Assembly (NCBI GenBank): GCA_937801655.1
Contig: CALMWC010000016.1
Coordinates: 41,880 to 105,879, forward strand
Reading direction: 5' to 3'
Origin: an uncultured Gammaproteobacteria bacterium
GTDB taxonomy: Bacteria; Pseudomonadota; Gammaproteobacteria; Steroidobacterales; UBA11654
DNA length: 64,000 nucleotides
Notes under the pieces: model-generated
What the model was told of the DNA's origin: nothing
The model's database searches: none
The model's input: the letters and a program-made list of their open reading frames with translations, nothing else
Shown: positions 29,818 through 39,518 of the stretch, piece by piece
Position numbering within the stretch: position 1 is the first letter of the stretch
Layout of the letters: each line of letters begins with the position of its first letter
Made by a program: the position numbers and the translations under genes

Positions 29818-30867
29818 TTATTTGTCTTTACTTTTATCCTCTGCTGGTACTTCTTCAGCTGGATTTTCCTCTGCTGGAGTTACTTCAGTTGGAGTTTCCT
29901 CTGCTGGTACTTCTTCAGCTGGAGTTTCCTCTGCTGGAGTTACTTCAGTTGGAGTTTCCTCTGCTGGTACTTCTTCAGCTGGAGTTTCCTCTGCTGGAGT
30001 TACTTCAGTTGGAGTTTCCTCTGCTGGTACTTCTTCAGCTGGAGTTTCCTCTGCTGGAGTTACTTCAGTTGGAGTTTCTTTCTTATTAATCATGATCTTT
30101 CTTTTACGCTTAACTTTCGAAGCATCTATTTTGCCTTCTTTATCTACTTCTACAAACTCATCATCAATATCATCTAAAATAGGTATAGTTTTCTTTCCAA
30201 GTAAGAAAGATTCCTTGATTTGTGAGGTAATAAGATTTGCTGTTGCTCTTGAATCATCATTAGATGGGATTATATAGTTAATTCCATCAGGCGAAGAATT
30301 AGTATCAACAATAGCAATGATTGGTATCCCTAAAACGAGCGCTTCCTTGACAGCATTTTTTTCATAATTGACATCAATAATGAATATTGCATCAGGGATT
30401 TTCTTCATATCCCTTATTCCTCCAAGTCCTTTATCTAATTTTTGATATGCCCTAGATAGAGTAAGTATCTCTTTTTTTGAGAGATTATTTGTATTTTCAT
30501 CCTTTAAAGATTCCTCTATAACTTCTAATTTTTTTATAGACTTAGATATTGTTTGGTTATTTGTAAGTGTTCCACCTAACCAACGATTAGATACATATGG
30601 CATATTACACTCAATACCAGCATTCTTAACTTCACTTTTTACTGAAACTTTTGTCCCCACAAACAATATAGTCCCTGACTGCGAAGCAATGGTTTGAACG
30701 AAATTACATGCTTCTGATAGCATTGGGATAGTGGTTTCTAGATTAATAATATGAATTCCATTTCTTTCACCATAGATATAAGGTGACATTTTAGGATTCC
30801 AATATTTGGTCTTATGACCAAAGTGAGCGCCAGCTTCTAACATTTGACGCATATCGATATTTTTCAT
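29818..30867 (-). CDS. rpsB: 30S ribosomal protein S2 with repetitive acidic C-terminal tail
   Basis: Ribosomal protein S2 of the small subunit, needed to recruit S1. Residues 1-240 are ordinary S2 (MRQMLEAGAHFGHKTKYWNPKM, SNRWLGGTLTN, DAIFIIDVNYEKNAVKEA, VDTNSSPDGINYIIP). A basic stretch (KVKRKRKIMINKK, 251-263) follows, then an 85-residue tail of four copies of a 20-residue unit of Pro, Glu, Thr, Val and Ala, ending in DKSKDK. The protein is 349 residues against 241 in E. coli. The tail is encoded by a near-perfect 60-bp repeat. It is probably disordered and solvent exposed. It heads the rpsB-tsf-pyrH-frr operon and is divergent from map. Confidence 0.97.
   Translation of the reverse strand: MKNIDMRQMLEAGAHFGHKTKYWNPKMSPYIYGERNGIHIINLETTIPMLSEACNFVQTIASQSGTILFVGTKVSVKSEVKNAGIECNMPYVSNRWLGGTLTNNQTISKSIKKLEVIEESLKDENTNNLSKKEILTLSRAYQKLDKGLGGIRDMKKIPDAIFIIDVNYEKNAVKEALVLGIPIIAIVDTNSSPDGINYIIPSNDDSRATANLITSQIKESFLLGKKTIPILDDIDDEFVEVDKEGKIDASKVKRKRKIMINKKETPTEVTPAEETPAEEVPAEETPTEVTPAEETPAEEVPAEETPTEVTPAEETPAEEVPAEETPTEVTPAEENPAEEVPAEDKSKDK
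29837..30078 (-). repeat. 60-bp tandem repeat in rpsB (about 4 copies)
   Basis: A 242-bp stretch repeats with a 60-bp period. The copies are identical except for one base at 29864 (t instead of g), in the copy closest to the stop codon, plus that copy's diverged end. The unit length is a multiple of three, so copy-number change keeps the frame. Each unit encodes TPTEVTPAEETPAEEVPAEE. The near identity implies recent expansion or ongoing homogenisation. Confidence 0.97.
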
Positions 30868-31045
30868 AATTCTTCCTTAATTGGGTTAAACTCCCATAAA
30901 CCCCATACAAAACTATGAATAATATTCTTAGCACCCATTGTATGTGTCGATTTATGTTCGATTTTTATGCAAAATTGCGGGTGTTTTATAACATAATAAG
31001 TGTTTAGCAACAATAAAAAATGAAACTTTTAAACTTTTAAACATC

Positions 31046-31816
31046 ATGGAAATAAATATAAAAACAAAGGAAGAGCAAGAAAAGATGAGAATTGCAGGGC
31101 ATTTAGCCTCAGAAGTTCTTACTATGATTGAGCAACATATTGCTCCTGGAGTCTCAACTAAAAAATTAGACGAACTATGCAATGACTATATTGTTAATAA
31201 GCAAAAAACAATACCAGCTAATGTTGGATACAATGGCTTTCCTGCAACAATCTGTACATCTGTTAATCATGTTGTTTGTCATGGAATACCTAATGAAAAG
31301 AAATTAAAAAATGGAGATATTATAAATATTGATGTAACGGTTATAAAAGATGGCTTTCATGGGGATACAAGCAGAATGTATCAAGTAGGGAAATTATCTA
31401 AGATTAGTGAAAAAATAATTAATGTTGCTTATGAATGTCTTTGTGAAGGCATAAAAACAGTTAAACCTGGGAATCGTTTGGGAGATATAGGTCACGCAAT
31501 ACAAACTTATGCTGAAGATAATTACTTTTCAGTAGTAAAAGAATACTGTGGTCATGGAATTGGAAAAATTTATCATGATTCACCACAAATCCTACATTAT
31601 GGGACTCCCGGTACTGGTATTGAAATGAAAGAAGGCATGACGTTTACCATAGAACCAATGATTAATAGTGGAAAAGCTGATGTGAGAATACTATCAGACG
31701 ATTGGACTGTGGTTACCAAAGACCATTCATTGTCAGCTCAATGGGAACATACAATATTGGTCACTAATTCTGGCTATGAAGTATTAACACTAGCACCTGA
31801 AGAAATAATACTTTAA
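31046..31816 (+). CDS. map: Methionine aminopeptidase, type I
   Basis: Removes the initiator methionine from new proteins. The 256 residues show the metal ligands in NIDVTVIKDGFHGDTSRMY (two Asp), CGHGIGKIYHDSP (His), FTIEPMIN (Glu) and SAQWEHTILVT (Glu). It is divergent from rpsB over a 178-bp gap, the usual map/rpsB arrangement, and precedes glnD by 4 bp. Confidence 0.98.
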   Translation: MEINIKTKEEQEKMRIAGHLASEVLTMIEQHIAPGVSTKKLDELCNDYIVNKQKTIPANVGYNGFPATICTSVNHVVCHGIPNEKKLKNGDIINIDVTVIKDGFHGDTSRMYQVGKLSKISEKIINVAYECLCEGIKTVKPGNRLGDIGHAIQTYAEDNYFSVVKEYCGHGIGKIYHDSPQILHYGTPGTGIEMKEGMTFTIEPMINSGKADVRILSDDWTVVTKDHSLSAQWEHTILVTNSGYEVLTLAPEEIIL

Positions 31817-31820
31817 CTCA

Positions 31821-34472
31821 ATGTCACTTGAAGACAGAAGTTTTAATGGCCTTGGTATCGATAAACTCATAAATGAACTTTCTTTATTAAAAGAAAACAA
31901 AGTTACACCTAAAGAATTTCTTGTGAAGAAATCATCAATCTTAGAAGCTAATATAAATCAAAAAAATATACTTAAAATTCTTAATACCAGATCAAATATC
32001 AATGATGCTTTAATTATTTATGCATCAAAAATATTTAATATATCAAGCGATGAGATAACTCTTATTGCTGTTGGTGGTTATGGTAGAAAAGAGTTTTATC
32101 CAAAATCAGATACAGATCTACTCATACTGATTAATAATCAAAAAAAGGATCAATATAAAAAAAATATTGCTAATTTTTTAGCTTACTTATGGGATATAGG
32201 CATTGAAGTGAGTCATAGCACTAGAACCATTAAAGAATGTATAGCTGAAGGGTCAAAAGATATCTCAATAGCTACTACATTATTGGAATCAAGATACATC
32301 TGTGGATCCAAAATCATGTTTGAAAACTTAATAAAGACAATAGATGACAGCAAGTCATTCTGGAACAAAAAAGATTTCTACCAAGAAAAAATTCATGAGC
32401 AAATAAAAAGACATTTGCAATTCAACAACACAGCTTACAATTTAGAACCAGATATTAAAAATGGACCAGGAAGTCTTAGAGATCTTCACACTATTTTTTG
32501 GCTTTGTAAGAAGTTATTAGGCATTAATAAAATAGAAGAACTCTTGGATCATCATATCCTCACAGAGAAGCAACTCCAACAGCTAATTAATTCTAGAGAC
32601 TTTCTCTCTCTAATAAGATATTCACTACATTCTCTAACCAAAAGAGCAGAAAATAGACTCCTCTTTGAATATCAAAAAAAATTAGCTAAACAACTGCATT
32701 ATAAAGATCAAGATCACTTGATTGGCGTTGAAATTTTTATGCAAGACTATTATAAATCTGCAAGCACAATCAGCAGAATGAATGAAATAATCCTACAGAT
32801 ACTTAAACAAAATATCTTAGAAACAAATAACAAAAAAGCAAAATCAATTAATCAATCGTTTCAAATAAAAAATCAGTTGGTGGGATTAAAGGATGGCATC
32901 AGATTTAAAGATAGACCTTCCCTACTATTAGAGATTTTCTTACTCTTTCAAAAAGATAAAGATATTGAAGGTATTGATGCTAGAACGATAGGCTTGATCA
33001 CAAATAATTTACATCTTATAGATGAAGACTTTAGAAAAACGACAGAACATAGGGATATATTTCTAGAGATACTCAAAGCTCCTGAAGGAGTAACACATGA
33101 ATTGAGAAGAATGAATCTATATGGTGTTCTTGGCTCTTATTTGCCTGCCTTTGGATTGATAGAAGGTAGAATGCAGTATGATCTTTTCCATGCATTTACA
33201 GTAGATGAACATACCCTCTTTGTAGTCAGCAATTTAAGGCGCCTTGCACTCAATAGATTCAATCATGAATTTCCAGAAGACAGTCAAAAAATGCAAGCCA
33301 TTGAATCGCCTGAAATATTATATATAGCAGGTTTATTTCATGATATAGCTAAAGGAAGAGGAGGAGATCATTCAGTTATAGGTGCAGATGAAGCTGAAGT
33401 TTTTTGCTTAGATCATGGTTTAACAAATTATGATTCAAAAGTTGTTTCATGGCTTGTTATGAATCATTTAGTATTTTCTTTAACAGCACAAAAAAAAGAC
33501 ATTTATGATCCTAATGTTATAAGAGAGTTAGCATTATTGATTGGTGATGAATTAAGATTGGATTACTTGTATCTCTTAACGGTATGTGATGTCAGAGCTA
33601 CAAATCCAAATTTATGGAATAGTTGGAAGAAAAGACTATTTGATGATCTCTACTTATTAACAAAAAAAGCACTCAGAGAAGGTCTAGAAGAACCCATTGA
33701 TAAAGAGGAATTAATAAAAGAAAAAATAACATTAACTAAAAGTGAACTTAATAATTATCAGTTTAAAAATGTGGAAGATTTTCTTTCATATTTTGATGAT
33801 GATTATTTCATAAAATTTAATATGGATGAGATCTTGAGACAAAGTCTAGTAATGCTAAGTAGAAATATAACCAATAAAGCTGAGGATATTATTGATATAA
33901 GTGCTATGGATAATGAAGACTATTTTTATGCGTTTGTTTTTACTCAAATAGACAATGAGTCATTCTATAAAATTACAAGTATTTTTGAACAAGAAGGAGT
34001 TTCAGTAAGAGATGCTAAAGTTGTAAGAGTGAATGAAGAATATTGTATATATAACTTTTATTTTGATCATATGAGAACCATGAAAGATGAAATAAATCAA
34101 AAAAATATATCAATAAAAAAATATATCAACAAGGCTATAACCTCTGATACTTTCTTAGCACAAAGTAGACCTCAAACATTATCAAGAAGACTTAGAAGCT
34201 TTGACAAAAAAGTTAATATCAGTTTTTCTGAAGACCTCATTCACAATAGAACTGTCATGGAAATAACATGCATCGATAGGCCAGGCCTTCTGTCTGATAT
34301 CTCTAAGATTCTTAAAGAAGAGAGTATTTGGATTCAGTCAGCTAAAATCGCTACAATTGGTGAGAGAGCTGATGATATTTTTTATCTCAATAATTCAAAA
34401 AAAGAATGCATTGATCAATCCATTTATGAAAATTTAAAGCAAAAAATCAATGATTCCATAAAAGTTATCTAG
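31821..34472 (+). CDS. glnD: Bifunctional PII uridylyltransferase / uridylyl-removing enzyme
   Basis: Senses glutamine and adds or removes UMP on PII proteins, controlling nitrogen assimilation. Domains in order: nucleotidyltransferase with VGGYGRKEFYPKSDTDLLIL (about 83-102), GlnE-like helical region with GPGSLRDLHTIFWL, HD phosphohydrolase with LFHDIAKGRGGDHSVIGADEA (about 512-532), and two C-terminal ACT domains (about 695-770 and 805-880). The 883 residues are full length (E. coli 890). It follows map by 4 bp and converges on dsbB with 9 bp between the stops. Confidence 0.97.
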   Translation: MSLEDRSFNGLGIDKLINELSLLKENKVTPKEFLVKKSSILEANINQKNILKILNTRSNINDALIIYASKIFNISSDEITLIAVGGYGRKEFYPKSDTDLLILINNQKKDQYKKNIANFLAYLWDIGIEVSHSTRTIKECIAEGSKDISIATTLLESRYICGSKIMFENLIKTIDDSKSFWNKKDFYQEKIHEQIKRHLQFNNTAYNLEPDIKNGPGSLRDLHTIFWLCKKLLGINKIEELLDHHILTEKQLQQLINSRDFLSLIRYSLHSLTKRAENRLLFEYQKKLAKQLHYKDQDHLIGVEIFMQDYYKSASTISRMNEIILQILKQNILETNNKKAKSINQSFQIKNQLVGLKDGIRFKDRPSLLLEIFLLFQKDKDIEGIDARTIGLITNNLHLIDEDFRKTTEHRDIFLEILKAPEGVTHELRRMNLYGVLGSYLPAFGLIEGRMQYDLFHAFTVDEHTLFVVSNLRRLALNRFNHEFPEDSQKMQAIESPEILYIAGLFHDIAKGRGGDHSVIGADEAEVFCLDHGLTNYDSKVVSWLVMNHLVFSLTAQKKDIYDPNVIRELALLIGDELRLDYLYLLTVCDVRATNPNLWNSWKKRLFDDLYLLTKKALREGLEEPIDKEELIKEKITLTKSELNNYQFKNVEDFLSYFDDDYFIKFNMDEILRQSLVMLSRNITNKAEDIIDISAMDNEDYFYAFVFTQIDNESFYKITSIFEQEGVSVRDAKVVRVNEEYCIYNFYFDHMRTMKDEINQKNISIKKYINKAITSDTFLAQSRPQTLSRRLRSFDKKVNISFSEDLIHNRTVMEITCIDRPGLLSDISKILKEESIWIQSAKIATIGERADDIFYLNNSKKECIDQSIYENLKQKINDSIKVI

Positions 34473-34481
34473 CTATTCGAT

Positions 34482-35003
34482 TTAAATAATATCTCTTTTG
34501 TAAGTAATCCAGACGCCATAGTATCCAATCAAAGCTAAAAGAATCATTACCCATGCAGGCATGCTCAGTGATAAAAAAGACCAATCTACATTAGCGCACT
34601 CACCTGAACCGGTAAAAACCATCTCAAATACTTCGCTTAGTGGAAATGTACTAACCATGAAATCAAGTCCAGGTCCGCAGCCTGGTACTTTATCGGGAGG
34701 CAGGTTTTGAAGCCAAACATGTCTTCCAGCAATAATTACTCCTGAAAGACTGGTAATAGTAATAAGCATTGATGATATAAATTTTGTAATACTTGTTTTA
34801 GGAACAAATACAGCTAGTACTAGAAAAATAAAACCAACTAAGATTACAGCAATTCGCTGAAATACACATAATGGACAGGGTTCTAGTCCTAATACATGTT
34901 CCGAATAGAGGGCATAACTTATTAAAAGAAGACAATCAATAAAACCAATAAGATACAAGGTTCTCTTATTTAGGTTTTCTAATCTCTTCAAAAGTTTGTT
35001 CAA
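34482..35003 (-). CDS. dsbB: Disulfide bond formation protein B
   Basis: Inner membrane quinone reductase that reoxidises DsbA. Four transmembrane helices are visible. The first cysteine pair is in LEPCPLCVFQR (about residues 41-44) and the second in the periplasmic loop, PGCGPGLDF and GSGECANVDW. The 173 residues are typical. It overlaps tsaB by 4 bp. No dsbA is seen in the window. Confidence 0.95.
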   Translation of the reverse strand: MNKLLKRLENLNKRTLYLIGFIDCLLLISYALYSEHVLGLEPCPLCVFQRIAVILVGFIFLVLAVFVPKTSITKFISSMLITITSLSGVIIAGRHVWLQNLPPDKVPGCGPGLDFMVSTFPLSEVFEMVFTGSGECANVDWSFLSLSMPAWVMILLALIGYYGVWITYKRDII

Positions 35004-35668
35004 TTTGCAACCTCTTCCATTAGATAATTTGGAATAATATTAAATGAATCAGTAATAATACCTAGTTCATATTTCTTAATTGCTAGTTTAATCATTGTTT
35101 TAGCATCAGGAAGAACAGTTTCAGGTCTCTCAATCAATTGTATTGTATTATTTTCATAATTTATTATTTCTTGGGAAAATCCATTACCAACACCATGAAA
35201 TAAACCCTCTGATACATGTAACGAGTCAGTATCAATCAAGCAATCCTTAATCACTTCATGAGCGAGATTATCTTCACCTTTTTTATAGCAACCAAAGTAT
35301 ATCTTTCCTTTTCGTGCGGTCATAGCCACAGCTATTTTATCTAATGAGCATTGATCAATCGCAACTTGTGCTATTACCATTAAACTTGATAAAGAAACTA
35401 TTGGAATTTTTTTAACATAAGATATCGCCTGTATAGCACTAGCAGAGACTCTGAGACCCGAAAATCTACCAGGGCCATTTCCGATTGCAATAAAATCTAA
35501 TTCACTCATTTCCATCTCTGATTGATTCATTATGTCATTGATATTCTTATAAATATCCTTAGCATGATTCTTAGAATTCAGCACATTATATTCATGAAAT
35601 ATGCCTTCTTTATAGCTAGCTAAACTAAACTTTGTAGTAGATGTGTCTATTGCAATGCAATTAGTCAT
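35000..35668 (-). CDS. tsaB: tRNA threonylcarbamoyladenosine protein TsaB
   Basis: Partner of TsaD and TsaE in making the t6A37 modification of ANN-decoding tRNAs. The N-terminal ASKHA fold is seen in NCIAIDTSTTKFSLASY, and the family signature IAIGNGPGRFSGLRVSAS lies at about 61-78. The 222-residue length is normal. It is followed by dsbB with a 4-bp overlap and is divergent from pckG. Confidence 0.94.
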   Translation of the reverse strand: MTNCIAIDTSTTKFSLASYKEGIFHEYNVLNSKNHAKDIYKNINDIMNQSEMEMSELDFIAIGNGPGRFSGLRVSASAIQAISYVKKIPIVSLSSLMVIAQVAIDQCSLDKIAVAMTARKGKIYFGCYKKGEDNLAHEVIKDCLIDTDSLHVSEGLFHGVGNGFSQEIINYENNTIQLIERPETVLPDAKTMIKLAIKKYELGIITDSFNIIPNYLMEEVAN

Positions 35669-35710
35669 AAAATAAATCCTATAGAATAAACAATCATAAA
35701 AGAATTATTT

Positions 35711-35739
35711 AATGACGCAAGATCTAACATAGATATAAT
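35711..35739 (+). promoter_or_regulatory. Candidate promoter for pckG
   Basis: A perfect TATAAT (35734-35739) stands 16 bp before the annotated pckG start and 31 bp before a second in-frame ATG, with a weak ATGACG about 16 bp upstream of it. The leader would be very short from the first ATG, which slightly favours the second. Read by eye. Confidence 0.35.
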
Positions 35740-35755
35740 ATTTCATTCAATATTA

Positions 35756-37522
35756 ATGTTTATAAAATCTATGACTACAAATAATGAATTACTGAATAAC
35801 TGGGTTAAAGAAGTGGCTAGCCTAACAAAACCTGATTCAATATATTGGTGTAATGGCAGCAACGATGAGTATCAAAGCTTTATTGAGAAGATGCTTGAAA
35901 CAGGAGACTTATCCAAGCTGAACTCTGAAACTTTTCCAAACTGTTATCTTCATCGATCAGACCAATCTGATGTAGCCAGAGTAGAGCATTTGACATTCAT
36001 ATGCAGCAAAGAAAAAGATGATGCTGGTCCAAATAATAATTGGATGGATCCACAAGAAGCGCATGAAAAATTGGATCATTTATTTGAAGGATGCATGGAA
36101 GGAAGGACATTGTATGTGATTCCTTATTGCATGGGTCCAATTGATTCAAAACTTTCTAGATGTGGAGTTGAAATAACAGATAGCCCTTATGTTGTAGCCA
36201 ATATGCATCTAATGACTCGTATGGGAACTCCCGCTTTAAAAAGAATAGAAGATGAAAACAAGTTTGTGAAGGGTATACACTCAATAGGAGATCTAGATCC
36301 AGAAAAAAGATTCATCATGCATTTTCCAGAAGAAGAAACAATAAGAAGTATCGGTTCTGGCTATGGTGGGAATGCCTTATTAGGTAAAAAATGTCATGCA
36401 CTTCGTATAGCGAGCTGGCAAGCTTTAAAAGAAAATTGGCTCGCTGAACATATGCTCATTGTTGAAATTGAAAACCCAAGCAATGAAAAGTTTTACATTG
36501 CTGCAGCTTTTCCTTCAGCCTGTGGGAAAACTAACTTAGCAATGTTAATTCCACCCGAAGGATATGAGGGCTGGAAAGTAAAAACTATTGGTGATGATAT
36601 TGCTTGGTTAAATATGGATGAAAGTGGACAAATTTGGGCCATTAATCCAGAAGCTGGTTATTTCGGCGTTGTCCCGGGGACCAATGAAGAAGACAATGAA
36701 AATGCATATAAAGCGATTCAAAGTGATGCCATATTTACCAATGTTGGTTTAACAGACAACAATGAACCCTGGTGGGAAGGACGTCTCGATGGGACTCCAA
36801 GTATTGATTGGAAAGGCGATCAACTTGAAAAAGGAAATCATTGCGCTCATCCCAATTCAAGATTTACCGTCTCAGCTAAAAATAATCCACAATACTCTGA
36901 ACTAGCAGACTCCCCTTCTGGTGTCCCCATATCTGCTATCGTATTTGGTGGACGAAGAAGTGAGTTAGCACCTTTAGTTTACGAGGCAAAAGACTGGAAT
37001 CATGGAGTTCTTGTGGGAGCAAGTGTTGGCTCAGAAACGACTGCGGCGGCGGCAGGTGATATCGGTATTGTCAGAAGAGACCCAATGGCTATGAAACCTT
37101 TCTGTGGTTATAATTTTGCTGATTACTTCTCTCATTGGTTAAGTTTTTCTGAACAATCAGATAATCTTCCCAAGATCTTTCATGTAAATTGGTTCAGAAA
37201 AAATGAAGAAGGTTTTATATGGCCTGGCTTTGGAGAAAATTTAAGAGTCTTGGATTGGATCATCAACCGATGTCAAAATAATGTGAATGCTAAAGAAATG
37301 CCAATAGGATTCCTTCCAAATAATAATGATATTAATACTTCTGGCTTAGATATATCCGAAGAAACTATGAATGAGTTATTTGCCATCAATCCGGATCAAT
37401 GGCTAAAAGAAATGGATAGCATTGAAGATTTCTTTAAAGAATATGGCGATAGAATGCCCAGTCAGTTATTTGATGAACATAAAAAAGTTGTTGATTCACT
37501 GAAAGAATATAGCTCAGATTAA
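35756..37522 (+). CDS. pckG: Phosphoenolpyruvate carboxykinase (GTP)
   Basis: Converts oxaloacetate and GTP to phosphoenolpyruvate and CO2, the entry to gluconeogenesis. The 588 residues carry IYWCNGSNDEY (near 29-39), SKLSRCGVEITDSPYV, the kinase P-loop FPSACGKTNLAML with the hyper-reactive Cys, the metal-binding VKTIGDDIAWL, and FGGRRSELAPLVYEA. It is the GTP-dependent animal/actinobacterial-type enzyme, not the ATP-dependent PckA. Start: the first ATG (35756) is kept; the ATG at 35771, which matches where relatives usually begin, is an alternative. Its 3' end overlaps convergent dusA by 9 bp. Confidence 0.97.
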   Translation: MFIKSMTTNNELLNNWVKEVASLTKPDSIYWCNGSNDEYQSFIEKMLETGDLSKLNSETFPNCYLHRSDQSDVARVEHLTFICSKEKDDAGPNNNWMDPQEAHEKLDHLFEGCMEGRTLYVIPYCMGPIDSKLSRCGVEITDSPYVVANMHLMTRMGTPALKRIEDENKFVKGIHSIGDLDPEKRFIMHFPEEETIRSIGSGYGGNALLGKKCHALRIASWQALKENWLAEHMLIVEIENPSNEKFYIAAAFPSACGKTNLAMLIPPEGYEGWKVKTIGDDIAWLNMDESGQIWAINPEAGYFGVVPGTNEEDNENAYKAIQSDAIFTNVGLTDNNEPWWEGRLDGTPSIDWKGDQLEKGNHCAHPNSRFTVSAKNNPQYSELADSPSGVPISAIVFGGRRSELAPLVYEAKDWNHGVLVGASVGSETTAAAAGDIGIVRRDPMAMKPFCGYNFADYFSHWLSFSEQSDNLPKIFHVNWFRKNEEGFIWPGFGENLRVLDWIINRCQNNVNAKEMPIGFLPNNNDINTSGLDISEETMNELFAINPDQWLKEMDSIEDFFKEYGDRMPSQLFDEHKKVVDSLKEYSSD

Positions 37523-38488
37523 CTCTTCTTTTCTCTCTTTAATAAAATCTTCAATGTCTTGAATTAAATTATATGAATCTGATGATTTATGCTGATTCGA
37601 TCCAAGAATATTTCTCCACTTTCTAGCACCATTTGAGCCTTTCAATAATTGATTCATATGCCTAGTGATCAAATGAATACTTATACCTTGATCGGTTTGT
37701 TCTTTCGCATAAACCAACATAGCATTGATAATTTCATACTTACTCAGCAACTTTTTATCTGAATAGAAGTGTTCTTGAATATCTTGCAGAAATGAAGAAT
37801 TTTTAAAAGCATATCTACCAATCATCGCACCATCAACGAACTTAAAATGAGTTTCTATTTCTTCTATGGAATTGATTTCACCATTAATCTCAATGGATAG
37901 TTCTGCAAAATCTTTCTTCAAACGATAAACTCTTTCGTAATCAATAGGTGGAATTCTTCTATTATCTTTTGGACTTACGCCCTGTAGTAAAGCTTTTCTT
38001 GCATGAATGATAAAATGATTGCATCCAGCATTCGCTGTTTCATCAATAAATCTAAATAGAAATTCATAATCATCTTGGTCATCGATGCCGATTCTGGTTT
38101 TAATGGATAAAGGTATATCTACCTCTTTTGACATCACCTTTATGCAATCAGCAACTATAGAGGGCTTATTCATTAATGCAGCCCCTACTTCACAATTTTG
38201 AACTCTTTCGCTTGGGCAACCAATATTAATATTGATCTCATCATAGTTATAGTTTGAAATAATTGAAGCAGCTTTTGCCATGATCTCAGTATTGTTACCA
38301 GCTATCTGGATACCAACATCTTTTTGATTGATGTTCTCTGTTTCCAATAACTGATTTTCAGAAAAAACAATCGTATCAGCATGAATCATGGGTGTATAAA
38401 GTTTTATATCTTTGGCAAGTAAATTAGCCATAAATCGAAAATGACGGTCAGTATGGCCCATCATAGGTGCTATGGAAATTCGTTTCAA
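37514..38488 (-). CDS. dusA: tRNA-dihydrouridine(20/20a) synthase
   Basis: FMN-dependent reductase that makes dihydrouridine in the D-loop of tRNAs. The sequence follows DusA closely: ISIAPMMGHTDRHFRF at the start, NINIGCPSERVQNCEVGAALM with the catalytic Cys, IKTRIGIDDQDDYEFL, FIIHARKALLQGVSPKDNRRIPP, and the C-terminal HLITRHMNQLLKGSNGARKWR. The 324 residues are normal. It overlaps the upstream SDR gene by 4 bp and pckG by 9 bp tail to tail. Confidence 0.95.
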   Translation of the reverse strand: MKRISIAPMMGHTDRHFRFMANLLAKDIKLYTPMIHADTIVFSENQLLETENINQKDVGIQIAGNNTEIMAKAASIISNYNYDEININIGCPSERVQNCEVGAALMNKPSIVADCIKVMSKEVDIPLSIKTRIGIDDQDDYEFLFRFIDETANAGCNHFIIHARKALLQGVSPKDNRRIPPIDYERVYRLKKDFAELSIEINGEINSIEEIETHFKFVDGAMIGRYAFKNSSFLQDIQEHFYSDKKLLSKYEIINAMLVYAKEQTDQGISIHLITRHMNQLLKGSNGARKWRNILGSNQHKSSDSYNLIQDIEDFIKERKEELI

Positions 38489-39495
38489 TTTGAAATAAGA
38501 CCCATTGATTCTAGTTGTTTAGCTGATTCAACTGCTGAGTCTTCAGCTGTAATGTATTCCCAATCAAACAATTCTTTAGACTTACTTTTATCACTAATAA
38601 CTTTCCTACCTACGGATCTTTTCATTCCAGAAAGTTTTTTTATAAAGATCGCCATAATTTTCAACATGAAATCAGGGATTTCTCTAGTAGGAGATTTACT
38701 ATAGCCAGCGTCTTTAAGGATCCTTCCCATTTCTACAAAGAACATTTCTTTATCGCTAACAATGATTCTCTCGCCATTAGTTTTTTCTTCAGTCATAGAA
38801 AATATATGAGCTTTTGCAACATCTCTGACATCCACAAAACCAATATGAATCCTTGGACATGCTGGAATTGAACCGTCTAGTAGCTGAACAAAAAGAGTAT
38901 TTGAAGTTCCAATATCATCTGAAAGCATTGGTCCTGTGACAGCAACTGGATTGAGTACAGTTAGATTAAATTTATCATGATCTGGTAATTCATTTACAAA
39001 ATTCCAGGCAGCTTTTTCAGCTAATGTTTTACTTTTAGCATAAGCGCCTATAGTGGAATCAGTATTAGACCAGTCAGTTTCATCAAATATTTTCTCCTCA
39101 TTACCATAACCTATAGCTGCAAAAGATGAAGTAAGAACAACTTTCTCTACACGATTATCATTACATGCATTAAGAACTCGTAATGTACCCTCTACTGCAG
39201 GTTTTATTAAATCATCTTCATGATTTGGCTCTTCCAATATAAATGGCGAGGCTACATGCAATACATACCTGCATCCCTCAACGGCTTCATTCCAACCTTC
39301 ATCTTTAAGAAGATCTGCATAAACTATTGATAAATTTTCTGGATGTAATGAATTTTTTTTCATTGAATCAATGACTTCGTTCTTTTTATTCGAAGATCTT
39401 ACTGTACCTTTGACTTGATAACCTTGATCTAGAAGTTGTTGAATGCAGTGGAGAGCTATAAAACCTGTTGCTCCTGTTACTAATACTTTATCCAT
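38485..39495 (-). CDS. Extended short-chain dehydrogenase/reductase (dihydroflavonol reductase-like)
   Basis: NAD(P)-dependent reductase or epimerase of the extended SDR type, 336 residues. The Rossmann motif VTGATGFIALHC is at 6-17, VLHVASPF lies in the cofactor region, and the catalytic Tyr-xxx-Lys is in AYAKSKTLAEKAAW. The pattern TVRSSNKKNEVID after strand 2 is common in NADPH-using dihydroflavonol 4-reductase and cinnamoyl-CoA reductase relatives. The substrate is unknown. It lies just downstream of tRNA-Glu and is coupled to dusA by a 4-bp overlap. Confidence 0.85.
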   Translation of the reverse strand: MDKVLVTGATGFIALHCIQQLLDQGYQVKGTVRSSNKKNEVIDSMKKNSLHPENLSIVYADLLKDEGWNEAVEGCRYVLHVASPFILEEPNHEDDLIKPAVEGTLRVLNACNDNRVEKVVLTSSFAAIGYGNEEKIFDETDWSNTDSTIGAYAKSKTLAEKAAWNFVNELPDHDKFNLTVLNPVAVTGPMLSDDIGTSNTLFVQLLDGSIPACPRIHIGFVDVRDVAKAHIFSMTEEKTNGERIIVSDKEMFFVEMGRILKDAGYSKSPTREIPDFMLKIMAIFIKKLSGMKRSVGRKVISDKSKSKELFDWEYITAEDSAVESAKQLESMGLISN

Positions 39496-39518
39496 TAATA
39501 CCCCTCCTTAGAATATTC

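Noticed and set aside
29822..30277. Plus-strand open frames of repetitive Ser/Gly/Val and Leu/Pro/Glu over the rpsB tail
   Set aside because: They are antisense readings of the 60-bp repeat in rpsB; all frames stay open because the unit is a multiple of three without stops. There is no ribosome binding site or family match.
31025..31044. AACTTTTA direct repeat before map
   Set aside because: Two short AT-rich copies only; likely chance in this composition.
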